From contig NZ_WQPN01000134.1 of the NCBI RefSeq assembly GCF_018785315.1, forward strand, positions 16,810 to 80,809: 64,000 nucleotides of DNA. Reading direction: 5' to 3'. The translations under genes and the position numbers were made by a program. Source of the stretch: Clostridium sp. MCC353. GTDB lineage: Bacteria > Bacillota > Clostridia > Lachnospirales > Lachnospiraceae. How positions within the stretch are numbered: position 1 is the stretch's first letter; every line of letters begins with the position of its first letter. Below, piece after piece: positions 44,487 through 51,955 of this stretch. The notes under the pieces were generated by a model. That model did no database searches. It worked only from the letters and a program-made list of their open reading frames with translations, and was not told where the DNA came from.

Positions 44487-45761
44487 ATGAAAGTACTGAT
44501 CGTTGGCGGAGGCGGACGGGAACATGCGATTGCATGGAAAGCGGCACAGAGCCCCAGGGTAGAAAAGATCTACTGCGCGCCGGGAAATGCAGGAATTGCC
44601 GAAGTGGCTGAGTGCGTGGACATTGGTGTGATGGAATTTGATAAGCTGGTGGAATTTGCAAAGGGACATGAGATCGATTTGTCCATTATAGGGCCGGATG
44701 ATCCTCTGGCGGCGGGAGCTGTGGACGCGTTTGAGGCAGCGGGTTTACGGGTGTTCGGACCTCGTAAGAACGCGGCGATACTGGAGGGATCTAAGGCATT
44801 TTCCAAGGATTTGATGAAAAAATACAATATCCCTACGGCAGCGTATGAGAATTTTGATTCAGCAGAAGCTGCTCTTGAATATCTGGAGACAGCTCCTATG
44901 CCCATCGTGCTGAAAGCGGACGGCCTGGCTCTGGGAAAAGGGGTTTTGATCTGCAATACGCTGGAAGAAGCGAAAGAGGGCGTTAAGACCCTGATGCTGG
45001 ACAAACAGTTTGGTTCTGCGGGAAACAGGATTGTGGTGGAGGAGTTTATGACCGGAAGAGAGGTTTCAGTGCTCTCTTTTGTAGACGGGAACACCATTAA
45101 GATCATGACTTCGGCTCAGGATCACAAACGGGCCAAAGACGGGGATCAGGGGCTTAATACGGGCGGTATGGGAACATTTTCACCCAGTCCCTTCTATACG
45201 GAGGAAGTGGATGCATTCTGTAAAAAACACATTTATCAGGCGACCGTGGACGCCATGAAAGCGGAGGGAAGGGAATTTAAAGGAATTATATTCTTTGGCC
45301 TCATGCTGACGGAGAACGGGCCGAAAGTTCTGGAATACAATGCCAGATTCGGAGATCCGGAGACCCAGGTTGTGCTTCCGAGAATGAAAAATGATATTGT
45401 AGATGTATTTGAAGCCTGCATCGACGGAACCCTGGATCAGGTGGAACTGGAGTTTGAGGACAACGCGGCGGTGTGCGTGGTGCTGGCATCGGCTGGGTAT
45501 CCTGAACACTATGAAAAAGGATTTAAGATCAGCGGCCTGGATGCATTTGCCGGAAAAGACGGATACTATGTGTTCCACGCGGGGAGTAAGTTCGATGAGG
45601 ACGGCGATGTGGTAACCAACGGCGGACGGGTGCTGGGAGTTACGGCGACCGGAGATGATCTGAAGCAGGCCAGGGCGAATGCTTATGAGGCAGTGAAGTG
45701 GGTTGAGTTTGGGAATAAGTATATGAGGGGGGATATTGGGAAGGCGATTGATGAGATATAG
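44487..45761 (+). CDS. purD: Phosphoribosylamine-glycine ligase
   Basis: A 424-residue ATP-grasp enzyme that joins glycine to phosphoribosylamine. It has the start KVLIVGGGGREHAIAWK, the ATP-grasp region VLKADGLALGKGV and the metal-binding EYNARFGDPETQ. The ATG at 44487 follows ACGGAGG. It is the last purine gene here; purF, purL and purH are outside. Downstream begins the accessory region. Confidence 0.95.
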   Translation: MKVLIVGGGGREHAIAWKAAQSPRVEKIYCAPGNAGIAEVAECVDIGVMEFDKLVEFAKGHEIDLSIIGPDDPLAAGAVDAFEAAGLRVFGPRKNAAILEGSKAFSKDLMKKYNIPTAAYENFDSAEAALEYLETAPMPIVLKADGLALGKGVLICNTLEEAKEGVKTLMLDKQFGSAGNRIVVEEFMTGREVSVLSFVDGNTIKIMTSAQDHKRAKDGDQGLNTGGMGTFSPSPFYTEEVDAFCKKHIYQATVDAMKAEGREFKGIIFFGLMLTENGPKVLEYNARFGDPETQVVLPRMKNDIVDVFEACIDGTLDQVELEFEDNAAVCVVLASAGYPEHYEKGFKISGLDAFAGKDGYYVFHAGSKFDEDGDVVTNGGRVLGVTATGDDLKQARANAYEAVKWVEFGNKYMRGDIGKAIDEI

Positions 45762-45934
45762 ATGTCGAATGGTGTCGATTGGAATAGTTTAAGGAAATAA
45801 TACTGTATAGTAAAATAGACTTCAGACACATTCATATAACAGGTGACGTTGAAAAGATAGATTGCTATTTCTGATATTATTGCGTATAATAAATATAGGA
45901 AAGCGAGCGTCAACTCGCTGGTGTGGCTGACACC

Positions 45935-46045
45935 TAAAATCCGAAAGCAATGCAGGGCGAATATACCTGAGGTTGGCGGGCAACGATAAAATCCGAAAGC
46001 AATGCAGGACGAATGGGCCTGAGGTTGAAGGACAACGATAAAATC
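45935..46045. repeat. 52-base tandem repeat (two full copies and a stub)
   Basis: TAAAATCCGAAAGCAATGCA starts at 45935 and again at 45987, and its first seven bases start a third time at 46039: an exact 52-base period. The two copies differ at a few positions (for example GGGCGAATATA against GGACGAATGGG). Just upstream are two small hairpins, AGCGAG/CTCGCT and GGTGT/ACACC. No frame runs through the repeats. With only two copies and no cas genes this is not a CRISPR array; it may be a structured leader. Confidence 0.75.
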
Positions 46046-46053
46046 AGTCAATA

Positions 46054-46093
46054 AGGGAGACGGACGGCATCAAGGTGTCGTAGTCTCCCTTTA
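46054..46093 (+). terminator. Hairpin with short T-run before the DUF3791 gene
   Basis: AGGGAGAC (46054-46061) pairs with GTCTCCCT (46083-46090), with a second inner pairing, followed by TTT. It probably ends transcripts arriving from purD or from the repeat region. Confidence 0.6.
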
Positions 46094-46185
46094 AAATTCA
46101 TTGGGAGAAAATCTCAGGATGAATAAATTTCTTGGAATGTCCAAAAAATAATTTTAGAGAGAATTCCGATTAATAATAGATTAGG

Positions 46186-46214
46186 TTGTGCAAAAGACTT
46201 TATTTTGTTACAAT
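46186..46214 (+). promoter_or_regulatory. Promoter of the DUF3791/DUF3990 operon
   Basis: TTGTGC (46186-46191) and TACAAT (46209-46214) with a 17-base spacer. The same promoter with nearly the same surroundings recurs at 47748-47776, so it is conserved between the two duplicated leaders. Confidence 0.7.
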
Positions 46215-46237
46215 CAGAATAGGAAAGGAGTGTTGAC

Positions 46238-46459
46238 ATGCCGGAGGCCGTAAGAAAGCAGATCAATTATATGGTAGTTTGTGTGAATGAATTTGCAAGA
46301 GCAAAGGCGCTTCATCCGCGAATTGCATTCCAGTATTTGTATAGACATAAAGGAATTGATTTTTTAAAAGTACATTATGAAGTGGAGCATACATTGTCCA
46401 TTGAAGATGCAGTAGAGGATTTGGACATTATTTGTAAGAATAATGGAGGAAACCTATAG
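46238..46459 (+). CDS. DUF3791-family small protein
   Basis: A 73-residue protein with the DUF3791 pattern: NYMVVCVNEFARAKAL, then AFQYLYRHKGIDFLKVHYE and HTLSIEDAVEDLDIICKNNGG. Such proteins are regularly encoded directly upstream of DUF3990 proteins, in an arrangement like a toxin-antitoxin operon, and this gene shows it: the DUF3990 start GTG overlaps its stop (TAGTG). No DNA-binding motif is clear. The start follows GAAAGGAGTG. Confidence 0.8.
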   Translation: MPEAVRKQINYMVVCVNEFARAKALHPRIAFQYLYRHKGIDFLKVHYEVEHTLSIEDAVEDLDIICKNNGGNL

Positions 46460-46966
46460 TGAGATTGTATCATGGTTCTAACATTGAAATAAGCAAGATA
46501 GATTTAAATAAGTGTAGCCCATATAAAGATTTTGGAAAAGGCTTTTATTTAACCGAGATTAGAGACCAGGCAGAGAAAATGGCATCAAGAGTTGCACGAA
46601 TCTACGGTGGTAAGCCTTGTATCACAGTATATGAATTTGATGAAACTGCCCTTACCGACGGGGATATCAGGGTAAGAAAATTTAAATTTCCGACAAAAGA
46701 GTGGGCGCTATTTGTTATATAATCGAAGCAGGGAATTCAAAGATATAGCGAGTGAAGCGTGCAATCTGGATAATAAGTATGACTTGGTAATTGGTCCTGT
46801 TGCCAATGATGACTTGGCTCTTTTGTTTCGCCAGTTTTCTAATGGGCTGATTGATGTGGATACTTTGGTTCGGGAGATGAAGTTTAAAAAATTGACGAAT
46901 CAGTATTCATTTCACACGAAGAAAGCGATTGCCTATTTGAGGAAGGAGGGAATTCTGCGTGAATAA
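46459..46966 (+). pseudogene. DUF3990-family (ADP-ribosyltransferase-like) gene broken by a frameshift
   Basis: The first part (46459-46722) begins MRLYHGSNIEISKIDL and has DFGKGFYLTEIRDQAEKMA, the conserved DUF3990 N-terminus that resembles ADP-ribosyltransferase folds (YHGS and FGxGFYLT-type motifs). It stops early at TAA near 46720, after KEWALFVI. The second part continues in another frame (46712-46966) with NRSREFKDIAS, DLVIGPVANDD and QYSFHTKKAIAYL, the normal C-terminal half. A net shift of one base near 46710-46720 separates them. The break probably inactivates the product; a programmed shift is possible but no clear slippery run is seen. Confidence 0.8.
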
Positions 46967-47189
46967 ACGTGATCAATTGATAGAGTATATTACACAGGAT
47001 ATCATTGCCTTTCTTGTAGAGGATCGTAAAATTGACATTGCGGAAGCAATGAAGGTATTTTATAATTCAGAAATATACGAAAAACTGTTAGATGAGGATA
47101 CGGGATTGTATTTAGAAGGAGCCCCTTATGTGTATGAGATATTGAAAGATGAGATGGAGCAGGGGCACTTGATACAAAACGAGTATTAA
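46959..47189 (+). CDS. Small acidic protein of the DUF3990-associated type
   Basis: A 76-residue protein starting with GTG, eight bases overlapping the end of the broken DUF3990 frame, with AAGGAGG upstream. It has a helical N-terminus (LIEYITQDIIAFLVEDRKIDIAEAMKVFY) and a DEDTGLYLEGAPYVYEIL motif. Small proteins with such a TGLY-x4-YVY pattern often accompany DUF3791/DUF3990 genes; I infer that it is the third member of this operon, perhaps the immunity or partner protein. Confidence 0.65.
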   Translation: MNKRDQLIEYITQDIIAFLVEDRKIDIAEAMKVFYNSEIYEKLLDEDTGLYLEGAPYVYEILKDEMEQGHLIQNEY

Positions 47190-47280
47190 ACAGGTGTAAG
47201 TGACAAGTCATAATGTGTTTAGTCTATGCCTTATATGTGGTAGATGAGAAATATCTATTTCATCCAATCAAGAGAGGCGG

Positions 47281-47406
47281 TTGTCGAATAAAGTCGAATT
47301 ACGTCAGCTAGGACAAGGGAATCTTGTGCCATTTGCTGAGATGATTGCGGAACTGGTAGAACAGCAGCTAGATCGCTACCTCAGCATGATAGAAGCACCA
47401 AAATAA
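47281..47406 (+). pseudogene. C-terminal fragment of a Fic-family-like gene
   Basis: An open stretch without start or ribosome site that ends at TAA 47404-47406. Its translation GQGNLVPFAEMIAELVEQQL resembles the very C-terminal helix of Fic/Doc proteins (GDLTPFIEFIA...). The upstream catalytic part is missing. Short direct repeats AATATCTATTTCA(T/C)CCAAT flank it at about 47251 and 47409, suggesting deletion or insertion between repeats. Confidence 0.5.
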
Positions 47407-47493
47407 AAATATCTATTTCACCCAATTACCAGAAATATAGGTGTCGAAAAGTGTTGTTTTTGCTAAATTAAGAAAATAATGCAGTATGGTAGA

Positions 47494-47519
47494 AGACGCC
47501 TGGAAAATGGGCGTCTTTT
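47494..47519 (+). terminator. Short terminator in the duplicated leader
   Basis: AGACGCC (47494-47500) pairs with GGCGTCT (47510-47516) and is followed by TTT. It lies just after sequence resembling 45773-45830 upstream of the first DUF3791 leader. Confidence 0.7.
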
Positions 47520-47683
47520 GTTGCAGATATTTGTTTCAGCATAGTAAAATAATTAAATAAGAAATATAACATGACAAGAATAAATCTGATGATTGGAGGT
47601 GTCAGTGTGTCACGAAAGAACCATAAGATGGCAGATGGAACAGAAAGGATATTCTTTGAAATCGGAGTGATGAGAAAGTAGGG

Positions 47684-47800
47684 AGAGACCGTCAAATCGC
47701 TGGTGTATCTGGCGCCTGGAGAGAACTCCAATTACTAATAGATTGGGTTGTGCAAAAAACTTTATTTTGTTAGAATTAAAACAAGGAAGGGAGTGCTGAC
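47684..47800 (+). repeat. Decayed duplicate of the DUF3791 leader and promoter
   Basis: From GAGACCGTCAA (about 47684) to the ATG at 47801, this sequence is similar to parts of 45905-46240: CGTCAAATCGCTGGTGTATC matches the AGCGAG hairpin region, and the block from GAGAGAACTCC to GACATG is about 80% identical to 46157-46240. The promoter TTGTGC (47748-47753)/TAGAAT (47771-47776), spacer 17 bases, and the GGGAGTG ribosome site are kept. The gene it drives is broken. Confidence 0.75.
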
Positions 47801-47944
47801 ATGATAGAAGTCTGTGCTCTGAATGAGGCTGTCTGACTTGCCCGGGATGTAATTGCAAAGCTTTTGGGTAAAGGAAGAAGCACAATTTCGGAGAACCTGA
47901 AACATATTTTTTATGAATTAGAGCTGGAGGAAAATGTAAAATGA
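47801..47944 (+). pseudogene. RhuM-family N-terminal fragment with an internal stop
   Basis: Starting at ATG 47801 the frame reads MIEVCALNEAV, a TGA stop (47834-47836), then LARDVIAKLLGKGRSTISEN and KHIFYELELEENVK. The second part is the helix-turn-helix N-terminus seen in RhuM/Fic-associated proteins (typical ...IAKLFGKGRSTI...H...IF...GELEE...). Only about 47 codons remain. Its last bases overlap the next gene by ATGA, so that gene may be expressed from this promoter. Confidence 0.65.
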
Positions 47945-48267
47945 TGGAACCATCGAAAAAAGATTGGAAACTTTATAGAGAAAAAATATCCGGATGGCAG
48001 GAAGATTACATGGAAAGACTTCTTGGGCAATATACAGAGTTTTTATCCAGCGATTTGCCGGCGTCAACCAAATTCTGGGAGTTGGAGAAAAGAGTGAAGA
48101 GAGATAAAAAAACGCCGGGCGTTTGTATCTCATTGAGTAAATCTAATATGATGTGGGACATCGTTTCATTGATTCTTGACGGTGCAATAAGCTTTGATGA
48201 TCTTGAAGAATTCAGTGATGATTTGAAAGAAGATGTAAAATTTATGTTAGAGATAAATAAGAAATAA
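47941..48267 (+). CDS. Conserved hypothetical protein, helical, 108 residues
   Basis: A charged, probably cytosolic protein (KDWKLYREKISGWQEDYMER, then FWELEKRVKRDKKTPGV and a C-terminal DLEEFSDDLKEDVKFML). It resembles a family of small hypothetical proteins common in gut Clostridia whose members keep the WQEDYME and FWELEKR segments; function is unknown. GGAGG at 47929-47933 precedes the ATG. It appears intact within an otherwise decayed stretch. It is followed by about 170 bases with no gene, then a terminator. Confidence 0.72.
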   Translation: MMEPSKKDWKLYREKISGWQEDYMERLLGQYTEFLSSDLPASTKFWELEKRVKRDKKTPGVCISLSKSNMMWDIVSLILDGAISFDDLEEFSDDLKEDVKFMLEINKK

Positions 48268-48441
48268 AAAATTGCTATTAGCTGAAAATGCAGATAGAGC
48301 TGGGAGGGGACAACGCGGCAACAAATAGAGCATAGTAAGAGTTGTTGAAAAAAACATCCAAAACATCCAAAATACCCAATCACCAGGGGCGGAGTAAATC
48401 CGTGAATGCCGGTACTGTTCCGTTATATTAAACCATTAAAT

Positions 48442-48490
48442 GAGGGCGTCCATCAAGTTAATTTATAACTTTTTGGACGCCCTCGTTTTA
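48442..48490. terminator. Bidirectional terminator
   Basis: GAGGGCGTCCA (48442-48452) pairs perfectly with TGGACGCCCTC, enclosing a second hairpin AAGTTA/TAACTT, with TTTT on the plus side and A-run on the other. It separates the plus-strand 108-residue gene from the minus-strand PHP fragment. Confidence 0.85.
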
Positions 48491-48500
48491 ATGTTTTGAT

Positions 48501-48779
48501 TCAAAAAGACTGTTTTTCCGAAAAATACTTTTCCAGTCTCTCCGGTGAACTGTTGATCACCAGTTCTTCCGGAAAGCCCAATTCCTCCAGCATGTTGAGC
48601 GCTTCAACATGATTTCCCACAGAATAGCAGGAATGGGCGTCGGAACTGACCAGCACATGAACGTGATAACGGCGGCAGAGGCTGGCTACGGTCCGGCAGT
48701 TTATTGTGCTGCCGGGGTGGACGGAAAAAGAGTTGGAGTTGATTTCAATTTCATTCCCCACATTGTCTACGGTGGACAT
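48501..48779 (-). pseudogene. C-terminal fragment of a PHP-domain hydrolase
   Basis: About 85 residues matching the end of YcdX-like PHP phosphatases: EIEINSNSFSVHPGS, SSDAHSCYSVGNH (metal-binding SDAH) and ALNMLEELGFPEELVINSS. The first two thirds, with the HxH metal motifs, are missing. The fragment is joined at about 48760-48775 to the C-terminal end of a LacI-type gene on the other strand, which marks a deletion joint. Confidence 0.8.
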
Positions 48780-48930
48780 GCATACCTATGAGATGGGAAA
48801 AGAAGCGGTGGCGGTGCTTGAAGAGCGCATCCACCGCAGGCGGACGCTGGCAAAAAAAGTGGAGTTCCAGGCGGAACTGGTGAAGCGCGGCAGTGTTAAG
48901 AAAATGGAAACGTATAAACTGTTTCAATAA
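48763..48930 (+). pseudogene. C-terminal fragment of a LacI-family regulator
   Basis: About 55 residues (LSTVDMHTYEMGKEAVAVLE ... VEFQAELVKRGSVKK) that match the final part of LacI/GalR regulators (the LSTV...MGxxAV...L and ...LVxRxSV elements). The DNA-binding N-terminus and most of the ligand domain are gone. See the PHP fragment for the joint. Confidence 0.78.
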
Positions 48931-49089
48931 TCGTAATCTGCACGGAAGTATAAAGAAGTAACTGACGAAAAACTGGATCGGTTTATACGGATGTTGGAAT
49001 GTGTTTAAAAAATGCTTTCGTCTGTCTATGGCAAAATCTGCCGGATTATAGTATACTTATCTGAAATCAAAATTTACAAAAGGAGAACT

Positions 49090-50583
49090 ATGATAAAAGA
49101 AATTTGGGATCAGATAGTAAATAACCAGGACACAAGACAGAATTTGAGCAGGCTGCGCCAGGAACTGAAAGGGGCAAGAGGAAGGGAACAGGCGGTTTCC
49201 TGTATGGCAGGGGCAGAAGAGCGCCTTATCGGGCTTTTGCAGGATGAGGATGCCAAAGTCCGTAAGAACGCCGCTTTATTGATGGGAGAGCTGGGGAAAA
49301 AGGAATATTTAGAACCGCTTTTTCAGGCATACAGGGCAGAACAGCAGATGTTTGTGAAGAGTTCGTATTTGATAGCCATAAAGAATTTTGATTATAGGAA
49401 CTATCTGGAATACTTTAAGGGCCGTCTTAATGAATTGTCAGAGGTGGAGGCCCCGCCGGAGAATTTAAAGCATATTACGGAAGAAATACGCCAGCTTTCC
49501 TCCATGATTTTGACTATAGAGGGAGTTAAAAGCCATGTATTCACGGGCAGTGAGGACGTTTATGATATCATTTTGCTGACCAACCGGAATTTTCCTGAAG
49601 TCACGATGAAAGAACTGCTGGATTTAGAGCCGGAAGCCAAAGCAAAGATCTTTAATGCAGGCATTATGGCCCGGGTAACTGGGCTGGACTGGATGGACAA
49701 GATAAGGACTTACCAGGATCTATTGTTTGTGGTGAAGGGGATGAGAACCTGTCCCATGGATGCCGGCCAGGCGGCTGAAATCATTGTTAAATCCCAGCTT
49801 CTTGATTTTCTGGCCCGGAATCATAACGGCGGACTGCCATTTTATTTCCGGGTGGAGTTAAAAAGCAGGATGGAACTGGATAAAAGAAGCGCATTTGCGA
49901 AAAAACTGTCTTCCCAAATTGAAAGATTATCGGACCGCAAACTGATCAACACCACCTCTAATTATGAGTTTGAGATCCGTTTGATCGAGAACAAGGAAGG
50001 CGGCTTTAACATTCTGCTGAAATTATATACCTTGAAGGATCGTCGCTTTTCCTACAGGAAAGAGGTGGTTCCAACCAGCATAAAAGCAGTAAATGCTGCC
50101 CTGGCCGTGAAGCTGACAGAAAAATACAGAAAAGAGGACGCACAAGTGCTGGATCCGTTCTGCGGGGTGGGCACCATGCTGATTGAACGCCATAAAGCGG
50201 TTAAGGCCAATACCATGTACGGCGTGGACATCCAGGAAGAGGCCATTTTAAAGTCCAGGAAAAATACGGAGGCGGCAGGGCAGATTATCCATTACATTAA
50301 CCGGGATTTCTTCGAATTTAAACATGAGTATTTATTTGATGAAATCATCACCGATCTGCCGTTTAGCATTGGGAGAAAGACGGAAGAAGAGATTAAGAGC
50401 CTGTATCAATCATTTTTTGCGTCAGCAGGGCATTTTCTTAAACCGGACGGGATCATGGTTTTATACTCCCGCAATGGGGAATATGTGAGGAAGATGAGCG
50501 TGGAAAATGGGTTTGCTGTTGTAGATGTATTTGAAATTTCCTTGAAAGAAGGAAGCTATGTGTTTGTGCTGAAGCGCAAATAA
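49090..50583 (+). CDS. Class I SAM-dependent RNA methyltransferase with helical-repeat N-terminus
   Basis: A 497-residue protein. Residues 1-115 contain HEAT-like helical repeats (DAKVRKNAALLMGELGKKEY). The C-terminal part (about 340-497) is a methyltransferase with VLDPFCGVGTMLIERH (SAM motif I), GVDIQEEAI and the catalytic EIITDLPFSIG, a variant of the DPPY/NPPF motif of N2-guanine or N6-adenine methyltransferases of the Trm14/RlmL group. The middle does not show a clear THUMP domain. The ATG at 49090 follows AGGAG; the longer frame from 49012 lacks a ribosome site. RNA substrate unknown. Confidence 0.82.
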   Translation: MIKEIWDQIVNNQDTRQNLSRLRQELKGARGREQAVSCMAGAEERLIGLLQDEDAKVRKNAALLMGELGKKEYLEPLFQAYRAEQQMFVKSSYLIAIKNFDYRNYLEYFKGRLNELSEVEAPPENLKHITEEIRQLSSMILTIEGVKSHVFTGSEDVYDIILLTNRNFPEVTMKELLDLEPEAKAKIFNAGIMARVTGLDWMDKIRTYQDLLFVVKGMRTCPMDAGQAAEIIVKSQLLDFLARNHNGGLPFYFRVELKSRMELDKRSAFAKKLSSQIERLSDRKLINTTSNYEFEIRLIENKEGGFNILLKLYTLKDRRFSYRKEVVPTSIKAVNAALAVKLTEKYRKEDAQVLDPFCGVGTMLIERHKAVKANTMYGVDIQEEAILKSRKNTEAAGQIIHYINRDFFEFKHEYLFDEIITDLPFSIGRKTEEEIKSLYQSFFASAGHFLKPDGIMVLYSRNGEYVRKMSVENGFAVVDVFEISLKEGSYVFVLKRK

Positions 50584-50680
50584 GTGAATGTGGAAACTGC
50601 CGGCTGATTGATAAACAGACTGCGGTATTTTAGCTTTTTCCTTAGAGTTAGACAGAGGAAGAGAACATATGGAATAGAAG

Positions 50681-50707
50681 AAAACGCTCAGAAATGGGCG
50701 TTTTTTT
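50681..50707. terminator. Bidirectional terminator
   Basis: AAAACGCTCA (50681-50690) pairs with TGGGCGTTTT around GAAA, with seven T on the plus side and A-run on the other. It serves the methyltransferase gene and the convergent hicA. Confidence 0.9.
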
Positions 50708-50750
50708 GCGCATATAACAGACGGGTTACTGGAAGGCAAAACAAAAAAGG

Positions 50751-50948
50751 TTACCTCCGAAGAGATAACCCAGTGATACTTTCGAGATTTTTAGTCACGC
50801 CGATGGACAAATCCCTGCCTTTATGATTGGGAATCACGATGGGCGAGAAGCCCTCTTTTTTGTAGAGGTAATGCGAACCGTTAATACGATCCAAAGCCCA
50901 GCCGTCAGCAACAATCGTTTTCTCGATTTTTCTAAAATTAGTATTCAT
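50751..50948 (-). CDS. hicA: HicA-family mRNA interferase toxin
   Basis: A 65-residue protein of the double-stranded RNA-binding-like HicA fold. The catalytic histidine lies in INGSHYLYKKEG (typical GSHxxY/F), and the C-terminus IPNHKGRDLSIGVTKNLE matches the usual VPxHxGKxLxxGxxxxI pattern. HicA cleaves mRNA unless held by HicB. The ATG is preceded by AAAGGAG. It is unusual in being divergent from hicB (270 bases between starts) instead of forming the usual hicAB or hicBA operon. Confidence 0.82.
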   Translation of the reverse strand: MNTNFRKIEKTIVADGWALDRINGSHYLYKKEGFSPIVIPNHKGRDLSIGVTKNLESITGLSLRR

Positions 50949-51076
50949 ATGAATCTCCTTTATGAAGCAAAGTCAACAGTGACATAATGTTTGATCGCTT
51001 CGAAGATATGAAACTAATTTCTTTAAGTATAAAAAAGGGATTGGTTTTAGTCAATAGAAAAAATATAAAAAAGGTG

Positions 51077-51136
51077 TTGACACGTATTGAAACACGTGGT
51101 ATTATTTAAAATATAGAACACGTATTAAGATACGTG
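51077..51136 (+). promoter_or_regulatory. hicB promoter with two palindromic operators
   Basis: A perfect TTGACA (51077-51082) and TATTAT (51100-51105) with a 17-base spacer. CACGT/ACGTG arms (51081-51098) fill the spacer, and CACGTAT/ATACGTG (51119-51136) lies just after the -10 box. The two palindromes share the CACGTATT half-site and are 38 bases apart centre to centre. They are placed to block the promoter, as expected for autoregulation by the ribbon-helix-helix domain of HicB. Confidence 0.82.
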
Positions 51137-51217
51137 CTGGAATGGCGAAACTATTTATTCATTTGGATTTTAAAGAAATAAAGCCGATTTAACGCAATGG
51201 TTCAGACGGAGGACAAT

Positions 51218-51628
51218 ATGAAAGAAAATTATGTATACCCAATAAAAATCCACAAGGATGAAGATGGTACATTATTAATAACTTTTCCAAACTTTCCGGA
51301 ACATATGACACAGGCGGACACAGAGGAAGATGCCGTCAGGGCAGCTCAGGAAGTGCTTGCGCTCTGCATTACCAGCAATGAAGATGCAGGAATTGGGAAT
51401 CCGCCCCCCTTAGAAGAAAGCCGGATACCGTTGGATGAAGGCGAGAAACTGATATATGTTCATTTATGGATGCCCTATTTCAGATATACACAAAAAGTGG
51501 TCTATGTGAAGAAGACGTTGACCATACCCAAATGGCTGGATGATCTGGCCAAAAAGCAAAACTTGAATTTCTCAGGCGTGCTGGTGAAAGGCCTGAAAGA
51601 GGCATTGGGAATAATAGATCCCCGATAA
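51218..51628 (+). CDS. hicB: HicB-family antitoxin
   Basis: A 136-residue protein. The N-terminal HicB fold (about 1-70) begins YVYPIKIHKDEDGTLLITFP and has the FPEHMTQADTEEDAVRAAQE stretch. A C-terminal ribbon-helix-helix-like segment (LTIPKWLDDLAKKQNLNFSG, about 98-136) should bind the CACGTAT palindromes upstream. It neutralises HicA, encoded on the other strand. The ATG at 51218 follows GGAGG. A short hairpin follows at 51638-51656 (TGATACG/CGTATCA). Confidence 0.85.
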   Translation: MKENYVYPIKIHKDEDGTLLITFPNFPEHMTQADTEEDAVRAAQEVLALCITSNEDAGIGNPPPLEESRIPLDEGEKLIYVHLWMPYFRYTQKVVYVKKTLTIPKWLDDLAKKQNLNFSGVLVKGLKEALGIIDPR

Positions 51629-51705
51629 CGGCCAATATGATACGGTTTTCGTATCAGGTATCTATTATTTACAGTCGGAAGAATTTGAAAATGGAGGTAA
51701 TGTGT

Positions 51706-51879
51706 ATGTCAGATTTTAAGGACAAGTGTGGAGATGTTTTAACAGGCGGAGCGACAGGAGCCGCTGCAGGCGGAAGTATCGGCGCAGCCATCGGAGCATT
51801 GGGCGGCCCGGTGACTTCCGGGCTGGGAGCGACCATTGGAGGGGCCATCGGATCGATCGCAGGACTGTTTTGGGATTAG
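51706..51879 (+). CDS. 57-residue glycine-zipper peptide, bacteriocin- or pore-like
   Basis: The peptide begins MSDFKDKCGDVLTGGATG and continues with GAAAGGSIGAAIGALGG and GLGATIGGAIGSIAGLFWD. Nearly all of residues 13-55 are Gly, Ala, Ser, Ile or Leu in GxxxG spacing, as in class II bacteriocins and membrane glycine zippers, with one Cys at 8 and a C-terminal Trp-Asp. GGAGG lies eight bases before the ATG. No double-glycine leader protease or transporter is adjacent, so export as a bacteriocin is not supported; a membrane-active effector inside the cell is an alternative. It precedes the kinase operon in the same direction. Confidence 0.68.
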   Translation: MSDFKDKCGDVLTGGATGAAAGGSIGAAIGALGGPVTSGLGATIGGAIGSIAGLFWD

Positions 51880-51955
51880 ATACGAGGTCCGAATTACAGG
51901 GGATTGATGAGGTGAAGCTGTAACAAGAAGAGGATATGGCTGAAAGGTGGTATCT

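Noticed and set aside
45935-46045. Possible CRISPR array
   Set aside because: Only two units, with the repeat filling the whole period and no spacers; no cas genes.
46705-46725. Programmed frameshift in the DUF3990 gene
   Set aside because: No typical slippery heptamer followed by a stem was seen; a simple indel explains it better.
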